The notes: a model not told the origin generated them from the sequence alone. DNA of 64,000 bases from Solanum dulcamara (GCF_947179165.1 NC_077247.1:17033501-17097500); one strand, 5' to 3'. Positions 46,277-58,109 are shown, counted from the stretch's first letter. Translations and numbers: made by a program.

Positions 46277-46980
46277 CCAACTAGAGATCTACATCGTCTA
46301 CCATACAAAGCCTCAAATGGTGCCATGTTGATACTTGAGTGGTACCTATTATTATAGGTGAACTCGCTTAGCGGTAGATGATCATCCCAAATCCTCTTGA
46401 ACTCTAACACATACTCTTAAAATACCCTCTAGGGTTTGGATTTTCCTTTCGGCTTGCCCATCAGTTTGAGGATGGAATGTGATGCTTAACTTTACCTTAG
46501 TACCGAGGCCCTTTTGAAACGAACCCCAATAGTGAGACATGAATTGGGTACCATGATCCTAAATAATGGACAATGGTACACGATGCAACTTTACCAACTC
46601 CCGAATATACAACTTGGCATAATCTTCGGTACTATAAGAGGTCTTGACCGGGAGGAAGTGAGTCGACTTCGTCATTCTATCGACAATTACACAAATCAAA
46701 TCATGACGCTTTCGTGTATGAGGCAAACCCACTACAAAATCCATATTCACATCTTCCCACTTCTAAGGAGGGATTTCAATGTCTTGGGCTAGTTCACCCG
46801 GCCTTTGATGTTCGGCATTCACTTGTTGGCAATTACGATATTCAGATACGAATCTTGCTATGTCCATGTTCTTGCCACCCCACCAATAGAACTCTTTTAA
46901 TTCTCGATATATTTTCATCGAACCGAGATGAATGGAATATGTAGAATTATGAGACTCCATCAAGATCAAACTCCTTAGGC
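46219..46980 (-). pseudogene. Element C integrase zinc-binding and catalytic core
   Basis: Zinc-binding part at 46763-46969 (SHNSTYSIHLGSMKIYREL, FVSEYRNCQQV): the first Cys of the CxxC pair is Tyr. Catalytic core: MDFVVGLP with the first Asp (46559-46750); DHGTQF with the second Asp near 46545, just after an in-frame TAG; and TDGQAERKIQTLE with the Glu near 46450. The YNNRYHSSINMAPFEALYGRR block is at 46219-46410. All three acidic residues are still readable, although three frame breaks and the TAG kill the gene. Confidence 0.85.
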
Positions 46981-47011
46981 CATCTATATCCAGAACACAA
47001 AACCGACCTTG

Positions 47012-47664
47012 CTAGTATAGCACCCCATCTCCCCTTTGTGAAAATATCCCTACCTTTTTTTCTTTCACCAACTTCCTTAACTCAACATATGCTAGGTCAA
47101 GGTCTTGTTTTGTCTTGACATCCACCACCAAGGAGGATTCAGATCCATTTTGAACAACCATATCACCATCATCGATACCGCGACACTTCACCCCTAATCT
47201 ATCTAACCGGTGAACATCTTTCACCAACTCTCTCTTCCTTTCATCCACATGATCCACACTCCCTATAGACACTCTATTAAGTGCATCGACAACCACATTA
47301 GATTTTCCTAGATGATAGTTCACACTCATGTCATAGTCCTTGAGTAGTTCTAGCCACCTCATTTGCGTTATATTGAGGTCCTTTTGGTGAACACATATTG
47401 AAGACTTTTATGATCGGTAAACACATCTACATGGACCCCATAGATGTAATGACGCCAAATCTTTAAAGCAAAAACAACGACCACCAACTCAATATCATGG
47501 GTAGGGTAGTTACGCTCATGTACTTTCAATTTCCTAGAAACATAGTCTATGATCTTACCGTTTTGCATCAAGACACAGCCCAAACTAATCTTTGAAGCAT
47601 CATAATAAATCACAAACCTTTCTAATCCTCCTAGTAGAGTAAAAAAGGAATGCACGTAAGTCAA
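47012..47664 (-). pseudogene. Element C RNase H and connection
   Basis: RNase H of the gypsy type at 47368-47664 ([50 protein letters not shown]). It continues after a stop at 47012-47362 (RWLELLKDYDMSVNYHLGK, NVVVDALNR). The usual order DAS, E, TDH and D is intact at motif level, so apart from the single stop near 47365 this domain is close to complete. It would remove the RNA strand during reverse transcription. Confidence 0.85.
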
Positions 47665-48480
47665 TCCTTCAAATTTTGGAAGCTCTTCTTACACTCATTC
47701 GTCCAGATGAATTTTGCCTTCTTTTGGGTTAATTTCTTCATAGGAGATGAGTAGGAAGAAAACCCTTTGAAGAACCTTCTCTAGTACCCGGCTAGACCCA
47801 AAAAGCTCCTAATGTGGAAAGGAGACAATGGTCTAAGCCAATTTTTGACCACTTGTATTTTCGTAAGATCAACCTCGATCCCATCACCGAAAACTATATG
47901 ACCAAGAAACTCTACCTCCTTCAACCGAAATTCACATTTGCTAATATTTCCAAGCAATGGCCTATTCCTCATCATTTGAAGAATAATCCTCAAGAGATTC
48001 TTATGTTCTTCCTCACCTCGAGAGTAAATCAAAACATCATCAATGAAGACCACAAAAGAAGTATCAAGGTAGGGTTTGAATACCCTATTCATTGAGCCCA
48101 TGAACACCATCGGCGCATTCTTCAACCCAAAACTCATCACTTCAAACTCAAAGTGACCATTCCTTGTCTAGAAAGCTATTTTGGGAATGTCACACTACCT
48201 CACCCTTAGTGGTGATAGCTGGACCGAAGGTCAATCTTTGAAAACTGACTTGACCCTTATAATTGATCTTATAATTGATCAAACAAGTCATCTATTCTAG
48301 GGATTGGGTACTTGTTTGTAATGGTCACCTTATTCAATTGCCGATAGTCTATGCACATTCAAAGCAACCCAGCCTTTTTCCTTATAAATAGCATGGGAGC
48401 ATCCCATGATGAGATGCTCGGCCTTATGAACCCCCTTTCTAACAAGTCCTTTAATTGTTTCTTCAACTCTTTAAATTCTA
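47665..48480 (-). pseudogene. Element C reverse transcriptase
   Basis: The palm and thumb stretch 47781-48140 is open for 119 codons: SFGLKNAPMVFMGSMNRVF, then the intact catalytic box VFIDDVLIYSRGEEEH, and FLGHIVFGDGIEVD, FLGLAGY. Upstream, 48140-48480 keeps [17 protein letters not shown] and [14 protein letters not shown] but with several stops. It also carries a 12 bp direct duplication (TTATAATTGATC twice at about 48256-48279) that shifts the frame. This is the only gypsy RT in the window that keeps both catalytic aspartates in the box at full context. Confidence 0.85.
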
Positions 48481-49075
48481 CCGGGGCCATTCGGTAAGGA
48501 GAAATAGAGATACGCTGGGTATCGGGAGGAGATCGATATGAAAATCAACTTCCCTTTCAGGAGGGACACCAGGAAGATCATCAAGAGAGACATCAGAAAA
48601 CTCATTGATGATGGGACCAACTTAAGAGAATGACTTTCACAATCATCTTCCCTAACTCTCACAATGTGGTAAATATAACCCATAGCAATCAATTTTTAGG
48701 CATTAATACAACAAATGAACTTACCCTTCACCACTGAATCACGACCCTCCAATTTAAGAATGAACTAATTTCAAAATTGGAACTTGACTCAACGAGTCTT
48801 ATAATCTATGGAAGCATAAGACACATGTAGCCAATCCATCCTAAGTATAACATTGAAATCTACCATGTCAAGCTCTATGAGATCACAAGGGACAACTTTA
48901 TGCAAGATGGACACTGGACAACCGTTATAAACCTTTCTAGCAATAACTGACTCACCTATGGGGGTAGACAACAAATAAGGCTCTACTAACATTTTGGGAA
49001 ATATATCAAACCTATTAGCTAACAATGGAGTGACAAATGATAAGTTTTCACCCGGGTCCAAAAATGCTATACATC
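48471..49075 (-). pseudogene. Element C protease and linker
   Basis: Retropepsin stretch at 48789-49061 (LSFVTPLLANRFDIFPKML, VDFNVILRMDWLHVSYASID). The active-site triplet reads DPG instead of DTG at its start, next to a frame disturbance. The linker at 48471-48692 ([14 protein letters not shown]...) is in a shifted frame. Closely related to the element F protease. Confidence 0.75.
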
Positions 49076-49099
49076 AAAAGTAAAGATCTTTAACATACC

Positions 49100-50140
49100 G
49101 ATAACAATACTTGGTGCTTCCTCAATCTCTTGCCTACCATGCAAGTCCTAGAAACAATTGGCACATTAACCACCTCCTTGAGCTTTTTGTCCATGAGGAA
49201 ATTGACCTTGAGGCCTAGGACCACCACTACCTCTACAATACATATCATGATTACCTAGTTTGCCGCATTTGAAACACGCATTTGAGCCCGATAAGAACTC
49301 CCCTTTTTGGGTCCTACCACACTTCTTACATAGGGAAAGCTTGGGAAATAACATTATCTCTTGGGACCATTGGATTAAGACCCTTGTCCTTGTTGAACTA
49401 TGGAGGAGGAGTATAGGTGGAACCTTGTCCTACAAACCACTGCCCACCTTGGCCTTTGCCATTATTACCATAACTGGACCTTTGAGGGTTGAACCCTCTA
49501 CCATTCACTCTAGTTTTCTTAAACCCTATAGACCTCTCCTTCAACTTCTCTTCTTCGATTTGTTCGGCATAAGTCATTAACCGGGAGATGTACATATCCT
49601 TGACCAACATGGCCATTTTTTACTCCTTGGAAACCAAGCTTTAGACACCAGAAATAAACCTGTTGAATCTTGCCCGAGGGTCAAAGACCATAAATGGAGC
49701 ATACTTGGACATTTTTGTGAATTTAAGGGCATACTCCCTTACACTAATACTCCCTTAGCGGAGTTTAATAAACTCTTGGATTTTGGCCTCCCATAGCTCC
49801 AATGGGAAGAAGCAGTATAGGATGACACCTTTGACTCTTCCCATCCTATCGGGCCCATTCTTCATCCCTCTAAACAACCTATTATTCATACCACACTCGA
49901 ACCACACCTTTCAGTTTATAGGCTAGTAGCTCATCCTTCTCATTTAGTGGCACACCCATGATAGTCATAATTTGGTACACCTTATCAATGAACTCTATAG
50001 GATCCTTATCTAATTTTGAAACATCGAATTCAGGCAGATTCATCCTTTAGAAATCCCGAATCCTAGAGGACTAATTTTTCAGTTGAGGAGGAGGTACATA
50101 GTGATTCTCTTGGTTTACTACGTCTTGAGACATCAAGACA
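49100..50140 (-). pseudogene. Element C gag, knuckle present, N-terminus deleted
   Basis: The knuckle region 49166-49354 reads NACFKCGKLGNHDMYC, with the histidine displaced by one or two positions compared with the CFKCGKLGHHARDC form. The region before it (49398-49616) carries MAMLVKDMYISRLMTYAEQ and an Arg/Gly-rich GRGFNPQRSSYGNN stretch. The capsid part (to about 50060, with the reverse of NLPEFDVSKLDKDPI) has several stops. The gag start, leader and primer site are missing: sequence jumps at about 50140 into the middle of the LTR. Confidence 0.75.
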
Positions 50141-51188
50141 AATATATGAACTATATAAAATAATTAATGCATACATGAGAAAACATCATATGGAGCCTTA
50201 AAATATTCATTTTGTGGGTAAGTGATTGCAACTGATATTTAAGACCATGAGATCTATTACATGAAATCTAACATAACCCCCTACGTTTGCACGGAAAGAC
50301 TACTTGTCGGGTAGAACTAATGTCAACTTTATCATTTCTTTAACTTTAATATTAATGGCTAATTATGGATCTGCTAGCCTAGAATAGCTGACAAGGGTCC
50401 CTATGTTGGCGCATAGTTAATGCATAATGAGACTTTAGTTAAGGACCACTTAGGTTGAGTCCCCATCTATATGCTACATTCGGTGCTAGGTCAATCCTAC
50501 GGACTATTATTTAAATATCATAATAGTATAAGCATTTATATAACTTTAACATAAAATCGTCATTCGATGGAATATGTCATTAAAACTTTTCATTCGATTC
50601 AATGTGGGAATTGTCCTTTCACATAGAAACCTTACTTTGGATAAGAAGCCCTTTCATCATTCAATCAATCATAAGACTCCATTTACATAAACATTTACTT
50701 CATATCATTCATTTGGAGTCAAGTTTTTATTTCAACTTTACTTTAACATAAGGAAATTAGGTGGGATCATTTTATAAAAACCTTCAAGTTCATTTAAACA
50801 ATACTTTCATGCATGGGAGTGATTGAAATGCACCCAAATACACAACTTAAAACAATCCACCATATATGCCTTAAAGCCCTTTTTAAAATCTGGCCAGAAT
50901 GGGTTTTATGGGGAAGCTTCGTGGTCCATGGTGATTACCATGGTCCATGGTGGGGGCCTGTGGTAAGGGACTTAGAAATACTTGGAAAAGGGCCTATAGG
51001 GTAGAGTTTGAAATTTCACTAGCGGTCTGTGAAGGGCATTACGAGGAGTGAAAGGTGGCCGCGGTGCAGGTCCTGCATGTGGACTTACAAGGTGTCCACC
51101 ACAATGAAACACCAAGGTCCATAAAGGGTTTCACAATCTGTGGTAGTTGTTCGTGGAGCCTAATTTTGGAAAAATCTTGAGGATCTTG
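50141..51188 (-). mobile_element. 5' LTR of element C, first part
   Basis: Matches 43725-45220 of the 3' LTR with internal gaps (for example, the part equal to 44545-44880 is lost near 50885). It is interrupted at 51188 by element D and resumes at 61322. It carries the palindromic CCATGGTCCATGG cluster (50905-51165). Confidence 0.8.
51184..51188. repeat. Target-site duplication of element D, left copy
   Basis: TCTTG directly before the first base of D; the same five bases follow D at 61322-61326. The empty-site form is seen at 45213-45220 in the other LTR of C (GAGGGTCTTGAAGG). Confidence 0.9.
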
Positions 51189-52488
51189 TGTCACGACCCA
51201 ACTCCGTAGGCCATGACTGGTGCCTGAGTTGGGCACCTATACGTACCCTTAGCCCCACTCAGTATATTAATCGAATAAACATAGGTAATGATTAGAAGGG
51301 ATCTCTAAACAGATATAATGCACGAGGGCCGATAGGCTATCACGGAACACAGAAAAAACCCAAAACATATATACAAAACCCACATCTTATGTCTACAGAC
51401 CTCTACAGAATGATATCCTAGTCATATGACGAGACAGGGCCCCGTCGTACCCTGAACAACATATATATATATACAACAGAAGGTGTCAGTACCAAAATAC
51501 GACTCCGAACAAAGGAGCACTATCGACCAACATGGTGGATGTCCTAAGCGAGCGGATCAGCAAACCAATCATCTGTACCTGCGGGCATGTAACGCAGCCC
51601 CCGAAGAAAGGGGGTCAGTACGGAAAATGTACCCAGTATGTAGAGCATAAACTGTAATAAGTAAAGTTATTTCCAGAGCAGAAAGTGCAAAAATGAGCAA
51701 AATATCCAGAAATATCAAATGCTTATCAAACCACATATAATGGGTTGTAATAAGTAAAGTCATTACCGCAATAGAATGTACAAAGATGAGCAAAATGTCC
51801 GGAGATATCAAATGCTGATCAAAACCTCAGATAATGTATGCAGAAAAACATATGCCATATCCGGCCCCATTATGGGACTCGGTGAACAAATGTGGTCGCC
51901 CTCCTGTCATTGGCACCACAGCACAGCATAACACCAGAATAGGGAATATCTCCGTAACAAATCATATCATATCATATCAGATGGCCATATCAAATTATAT
52001 CATATCACATCATATCATATCATAAGCATATGTGTACATGGAACAGCATAACTCCGTGGCATAACATACACCACCCCATGTACATGTCATACCTGCCCCC
52101 TCACGTCGGGACACGGCGAACAATGCAGAGAAGTATGCACGATAACATATCCTGGCCCAGGCTCAGTGAAGGAAGCATTGAGGCATCCACGAGTGGAGTA
52201 GTGAGAAACTATATGCAATTTAAATCATATTTAAGACTCAATGGAATAATCAGAATGAGCTATCGTTTAAAAATCGAGACGAGACTCATGTCAAGTACCT
52301 TTCGAAAGTTACCCTGGATTATATCAGAATAAATCTTCTGGAATCATATAGACGTATCGAAGCATAATAAAATACCTTTTGGAAATCAAGGAATTGGCCA
52401 TCCTAATGGCTCTAGGAATAGGAACCTCTTTGAAATTATATAAAAGTCATATTTTTGTTTCATAAATACCATACAAAAACAAAGATTA

Positions 52489-52640
52489 GCTTTACATACT
52501 TATGTCAAATCATGAAAATCGAAAGAATATGCTTTACATACTTATGTCAAAAATATGCCACAAGAAGAGAAAGGATAGACTTTACATACTTATGACAAAG
52601 ACATGCCAAAAGAAGAGAAAGGATAGACTTTACATACCTC
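52489..52640. repeat. CTTTACATACTTATG repeats in LTR D
   Basis: Four occurrences of CTTTACATACYTATG/CTTTACATACCTC spaced about 40-55 bp, with AAGAAGAGAAAGGATAGA between the last two. The matching array in the other LTR is at 59586-59737. Confidence 0.75.
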
Positions 52641-53655
52641 TTACGGATTACTCTTAACTATGCTCGCCTCGTCGTCTCTTGAACCTATTTAACATGAAAT
52701 TAATACTAAGGTTAATAAACTTTCACTTTCCAATTTCCAACTCTACACCCAAGTAACCATAGGAATCATTTCCTTATCTATGTCTCTCGACTAGTTTATT
52801 ACTAGCTCCGAATCTACCGAAAATCGGGCAGCATGTCCCCTGTAACTTGAACATCCCCGAGTTTTCAAATCGTCCACCATGTCAACAACCATACCAACAA
52901 GAACATCCAGCAGCATGTATACAAGTAAATCACTTCAACTTTACACAATACAAGCTCTATACAACTCATTCCAAACTACGGTACCAAAATAGAGTTTTTA
53001 ACCTTTATTTCATAAAATATGTAGTCATACCAAACGGAGGGTTGTGTGGCTGCAACCAGAAGCACCCACATCCATTTTTGAGTACTTTACAGCCCTGAAA
53101 AACGCAATTAAACCACCACCAAACTGCAGCACCACAACAACAACACACTACGCGACTTCGATTTAACTACTACGACTTCCATTTAGTTTGTTTCCAACGT
53201 CAAACATCCTTATACATTTTTTTCCACTTCCAGCATATTTTAAGACATTTAATATACTTCATAACATCATCATAAAGTCCAGTTCAAAACAGAAAACTTT
53301 ACCTTTCCCGAAATTCACCAAAACTCGCCAAAACTTGCCTCGGAATTTCCTTTAGCGCAGCTGAAACTTATGGGCTGTTTGGTAACGTTTTGGGCTGAAT
53401 CAAACCCTAAAGTTTCATTACTAACATCTTCATAACATAATGTTATAGCTCATATAATTAATTCTCGGCACGGAATCGGAAAACTTACCTTTTGTTTCCT
53501 CCCAAAACCGTAGCTCTTTCTTCTTTCTAGCCTAAGTTTCTCTTCTCTTCTCTTCTTTCTTTCTCTTGTCATTTCGTTTTTCTTGTATTGAAATCTCTAG
53601 ATGAGTGTGGAAATTAATGAGTCATAAGACTCATATATATATATACAACTTTAGG

Positions 53656-53751
53656 GGTGACACATGTCATCCCCTAAGTGGTGACACGTGTCAAGCCCTA
53701 AGTGGTGACAAATGTCAAGATCTAAGTGGTGACACATGTCAAGGTTTCATT
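53656..53751. repeat. 24 bp tandem repeat with TGACACGTGTCA core, left LTR
   Basis: Four units of exactly 24 bp starting at 53656, 53680, 53704 and 53728. Each begins GGTGACAMRTGTCA, and units 1 to 3 end CTAAGT. The core is a near-perfect palindrome, with an ACACGTGT form in unit 2 (a G-box-like ACGTG word). It lies in the LTR near the start of the element in its own sense, so it may influence transcription. Confidence 0.85.
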
Positions 53752-54224
53752 GGTCCAACACACCCCTTTTCTCCAATCATGGGCTGCCATGTGGCATGTG
53801 GGGACCACATGAGTCTTCTTGAAGACTTTGTGAAATTCCCATTTTACCCCTAGCCTTCCACAATATTACCATAGGCCACTTTGCGAATTTTCATTTTTGC
53901 CCTTTGCCTTTTCCAATATTTCCACACTATTAATGATCATAAATAATATTCATATCCAACTTGTATATTAAATAAATTTTGGAAGATGTTCATTCCCTTA
54001 ACTTTACCACGGCTACCTTAAAACATCCAACCGTATAAAATACGGGATATAACATCCTCCATGAGAAATTCCAATTTTTGCCCCTTACTTTTTCTAATAT
54101 TTCCAAGTTGAAATTCCAATTTATTCATAAGAATTTTGTATCCAACAAGATCAACCATAGCCTTGCCCTTGACTTATTACCGTTATCCCAAAATGCCCTA
54201 ATGTGCAAAATACGGGTTATAACA

Positions 54225-54240
54225 TTCTTTCCCCCTTTTG
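54225..54240 (-). other. Polypurine tract of element D
   Basis: Minus strand TTCAAAAGGGGGAAAGAA immediately before the 3' LTR, the expected plus-strand primer. Confidence 0.8.
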
Positions 54241-54331
54241 AACATTCGTCCTCGAATGTTGAACTAACCTCATACGGTGTCTTCATACTTCAGGAGGGTT
54301 CCTCTTATTGTTGTCCTTTTAAGTATGCCCA

Positions 54332-55379
54332 TTATCTATCCCTTCTTTTATATTTTTTAAGCTGCCGGGAAGTGTACGCTATAACTTGGCCGTGCTGCAT
54401 CAAGACTGAACCTATTCCCACACCCGAAGCATCACAATAAATAACATACCCATATGGTACCTCTGGAAGAGTTAGAACTGGAGTTGTAGTCAAATTCTCT
54501 TTCAATAACTTAAAGGTTCGTTGACAGGCACGAGTCCACTGGAATTTGACTCCCTTCTGAGTTAATCTTGACAGTAGTGCTGAAATTAAAGCAAATTTCT
54601 CTACAGATATCCTATAATAACTTGTTAATCCCAAGAAGCTGCGTACCTCTGTAGGTGTCGTCGGCCTAGGCCAGTTCTTTACGGCCTCGATCTTCAGTGT
54701 ATCTACCCGAATACCATCAGCCCCAACAATATATCCCAGAAGTGCCATAGAAGTCAACAAAAATTCACATTTGGAAAATTTAGCATACAGTTTCTGGTGT
54801 CAGAGTACTACAAGTACCGCTCTTAGATGATTTGCATGCTCTGCTTCTGACCGAGAATAAATCAGAATATCATCAATCCTGGGAAGGGGGTGTTTATTCT
54901 TAATGGTTACCTTATTTAGCTGCCTGTAATCAATACACATCTGCAGCGACCCATCTTTCTTTTACACAAATAATACTGGGGCTCCCCAAGGTGAAGTACT
55001 CGGTCTGATGAAGCCTTTTTCCAGTAAGTCTTTTAACTGCTCCTTCAGCTCTTTTACTTCTGCAGATGCCATTCTGTATGGAGGAATATATATCATATGG
55101 GTATCTAGCAGCACATCTACGGTAAAGTCTATCTCTCGTTCAGGAGGAAGGCCTGGAAGCTCGTCTGGATATATATATGAGAATTCATTAACTACGGGGA
55201 ACTGACTGAAGGGTTGGCTCTTCCGCTTCAAAATACTGTATGCGAACCAGGTGATAAACACAACCTTTTCTAATCATTTTTCTCGCCTTAAGGTAGGAAA
55301 GAAACTTCCCTCTCGGCGATGTTGTATTCCTGAGAATTGAAAATATACTCGAACTACTAGGTCTTACACGAGTCTTCAT
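54332..55379 (-). pseudogene. Element D protease end, RT and RNase H start, internally deleted
   Basis: The minus-strand pol remnant. The protease/linker is at 55188-55379 (GKFLSYLKARKMIRKGCVYHL) and 54962-55261 (VVNEFSYIYPDELPGLPPE, LLEKGFIRPSTSPWGAP). The RT N-terminus follows at about 54960-54885 ([20 protein letters not shown]). Then comes a direct join from PLPRIDD to [11 protein letters not shown] near 54875, which removes the central palm but keeps one IDD. RT then continues in a second frame at 54332-54760 (GYIVGADGIRVDTLKIEAV, VRSFLGLTSYYR, VIYCDASGVGIGSVLMQHG). RNase H stops after the first motif, and integrase is absent. Confidence 0.85.
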
Positions 55380-55767
55380 TCCCCGTTATGGGTTTCCTTT
55401 TTTGGTACTTGAGAATATTGTGATCCCTCTTTGGCCTAATATAATATGGTCTCGCACCTTGCCGGTGATTTCTCTCGGGAGTTTCACTTACTAAGGTTTC
55501 CTTACTTTTCACCTCCTTCTAATAGTTTGATCTCTTTGTTTTCTATCTACTTACCCTCTTTATTTCCCAAATATCGCTCTACTAAAATCTCCAATTTAAC
55601 CTACAGTCAAATAATAGTAGAGTACGTTGCAACAGTTGTACCTTTTATTCTTATTGTCGCTCGATCTTTGGTACCCTAGCGTGATTAATACCTTTCTTAC
55701 TGTGACACCAGTTGTTGGAACTCACATGTCCACCGATATAATCATACGTGGGACATCCTGCACATTC

Positions 55768-55768
<1 letters not shown>

Positions 55769-55799
<31 letters not shown>

Positions 55800-55800
55800 T
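55769..55800. repeat. (TA)n microsatellite
   Basis: An uninterrupted run of about 12-14 TA units, followed by TGTATATATT. Confidence 0.9.
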
Positions 55801-56013
55801 CACTATCAACTAGACTACAAAATAGCTCCAAACGCTGTTCAAGCATATCTTTGTTCTAGAGCTGTGATGTACTTTCTGTCTCTTCACCAGCCTAGTCTAC
55901 ATCGTCTTACGCGGCCTCTTACAGTTTATAGCCATTCCATAAACTCTAGTTTTCCCTTAAGTTACTCTAGCCTCTCATTTGTGTCTTACGTCTGAATATA
56001 TAGAATTCTTGCA

Positions 56014-56090
56014 TACTTCTCAGGGGGTCACCCATCCTAAAATTTCTTCCACCTGAGCACGCTTAACCTCATAACTTTGATGGAATTGGG
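56014..56090 (-). other. 5S-rRNA-like segment with internal promoter boxes
   Basis: On the minus strand this resembles plant 5S rRNA from about its nucleotide 40 to its 3' third. It has CCATCA, then GTTAAGCGTGCT (the box A region), then AGGATGGGTGACC and CTGAGAAGT (the box C region). The 17 bases between GTGCT and AGGATGG equal the spacing in true 5S RNA. The intermediate element has diverged. It is not a functional 5S gene, because the first 40 and last 20 bases do not match. Confidence 0.7.
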
Positions 56091-58109
56091 TACGTTAATG
56101 TTGATATAATCGCGTCCATTTCCTCGTTTTATCTTTATTACATTATTGGGAGCGAGTCGAGATCTTACAGATTCTGAGACACTTTCGTAACACATCCATC
56201 TTTTACAATTACTATTTTACCCTTTTTGATCCTCAATCTTTACTTTTTGCTTTCGTGCGTGACTATCTTTCGTCCTGGACTACCAGATTCCCGAGGGTAG
56301 TGATCGCACCATCCATCAAGGTCTCTACCAATGATTCTTCACACGGTCTCAGATACCGCAGCTTATATCTATTTATTATTAGCCTCGAGATCCATCCATC
56401 TGTTATAGGATCTCGTTTGGAGTGTAAGCGTTCCCATATACATATGATAGCATCAGTTGATTTTCTCTTACGCTTATATTTCTCTTGTCCACTTCCCCCT
56501 TTAGGGTGTACCCATGTCATCCTCTGTTCATTTTCAACTATTCATGCACAAATGATTCTGTTTTAACATATTTAACGTACCGCACCATGTCTACACCTTC
56601 TATTAGAATATCTATACTTTAGGTTGCCTCTATAAGAAACCTTAGTACAACCATGGGTTGCTTAGTATTCTCGATGAATATTACACAATCTAGTCCAAGT
56701 ACTAGTACTCGAGTCATATAACTAATGTAGTAGTTTAGTCGAAGCTACATTCAATTCATCCCAATCAGTACATCACTAGTGCTCATGGCCGTGTCCGATT
56801 CTCCATTCGGGGCACTTATACTCTGATGACACATGTTTCACATTTTGTTACCACAGTTTTTCCCAATGGATACTACTTATTCCTTTAATAATTTCATAAT
56901 GCCTCGGTTGTTTTGTAATTTCTGTTCTTTCTCCTCTAGGTATCCCACTATTTTCCAATATGGAGGTACATATACATAATACCCTTTTCTGCCTCATAAG
57001 CTTTCATCCTTATCGTGTACCCGATAATAACTCCTAATCTTACTCACGACCATATCTTGTAGTTGCTTCCTTACTAAGCTTTACTTATTTCCATAACGAT
57101 TCTCGTATATTCACAGTATACCCTACTCGTATAACATTTCTTCACCTTCCTCACAATTCTTGCTACAGGTTAATTCTAGTTGGTGAGGGAAACGTATTCA
57201 ACCTTTGTCTAAATCATCCCTCCGTATCGCAGGCCCTAATGAATCACCCCAGCATTTTTCCACCACATGAAACACGTGACCTTGAATCGCCTACAAATTT
57301 ATGTTTTTCCATTCACAGGTTACACCTCCAATTAGTCGACTAAGAACTGATAAGATGTCCCCATACAACATTTTCCCAACCTCCACCAGAGAGGAACTAA
57401 TATCCAGTAAGCATCAGAGTGCTTCCTAGTACTTCACTCACATGGTCTTGAGTCGTGAACAATTTTTTTCTAGTCCTAAAATAACAGCTGAGGGTTTTGT
57501 ACTTTCCAGCAAGAATGAAACTCAATCGCTGGACACTTTTCCTTCCAACCAAAATTCTCTTTCGAATTATGACTCTCCAAGTAAAAATGGTACTCCTTTT
57601 ACCGAAAACATAGAGGGAACCTCTTTCAGTTTTAGTCCAACGTTATAAATTTTACCCTATCGGTATCAACTTCCAAGACATCTTCTAAACGTATGTCTCA
57701 GTCTCTTTCTTGCTTTTGTTCCATTCTCAAAAAAATAATTGGGAATAGTTTCCTCTGTATTTTGTACTATCTCAAAACCTGCACGCAGAAGATAGCAGTA
57801 ATGCCTCACAGGGCCAACATATACATTTTTTTTTATATCACCTTATATAACAGTCACACAGAGCTTTCAATATCAATAACCGTATGAAAATAATGGACTT
57901 ACCTCATGAGTCTACCTCAAACTGCATTTATTGCACTTTCCTATCTACTTTCCTTTAAATTTTCAACTTTACATTTCAAGTTCAACACCTTACTCAACAT
58001 ATCGCTTTCATACCTTTACTTACCCGTATACTATGTAGCTCCCAATATCATCTATCGCATTCCTCTATCGATATCGTTCCTTAGCTGAAATCAAATCTTA
58101 GAAAAAGGA

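Larger units (their letters stand above)
51189..54224 (-). mobile_element. 3' LTR of element D
   Basis: Begins TGTCACGACCCAACTCCG and ends CGGGTTATAACA; in element sense, TGTTATAACCCG...CGTGACA. It contains CATAT-type short repeats (51955-52025), three to four CTTTACATACTTATGTCAAA repeats (52489-52640) and a 24 bp tandem motif (53656-53751). Open frames seen in it are chance frames, repeated in the other LTR. Confidence 0.9.
55400..58109 (-). other. Non-coding interior of element D
   Basis: About 2.7 kb without recognisable gag, protease start or any conserved protein motif on either strand. It includes a (TA)n run at 55769-55800 and a 5S-rRNA-like stretch at 56014-56090. Short open frames (60-120 codons) are scattered and look random. 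Such a filled but non-coding interior is typical of large non-autonomous LTR elements. Confidence 0.6.

Noticed and set aside
53656..53751. Possible CRISPR-like direct repeats
   Set aside because: The units are contiguous tandem repeats without spacers, in plant nuclear LTR DNA.
53605..53853. An 82-codon frame with repeated GDTCQ-like peptide, in both D LTRs
   Set aside because: The peptide repeat is only the 24 bp DNA tandem motif read in frame (24 is divisible by 3). It sits in an LTR, in the opposite direction to the element, without a domain.
56014..56090. A functional 5S rRNA gene
   Set aside because: Only the middle and part of the 3' portion match. The intermediate element has diverged and there is no tandem 5S array.
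56255..56566. Overlapping sense and antisense frames of 85-103 codons in the D interior
   Set aside because: No conserved motif on either strand, no starts in a plausible context, and the surrounding 2.7 kb has the character of non-coding interior.
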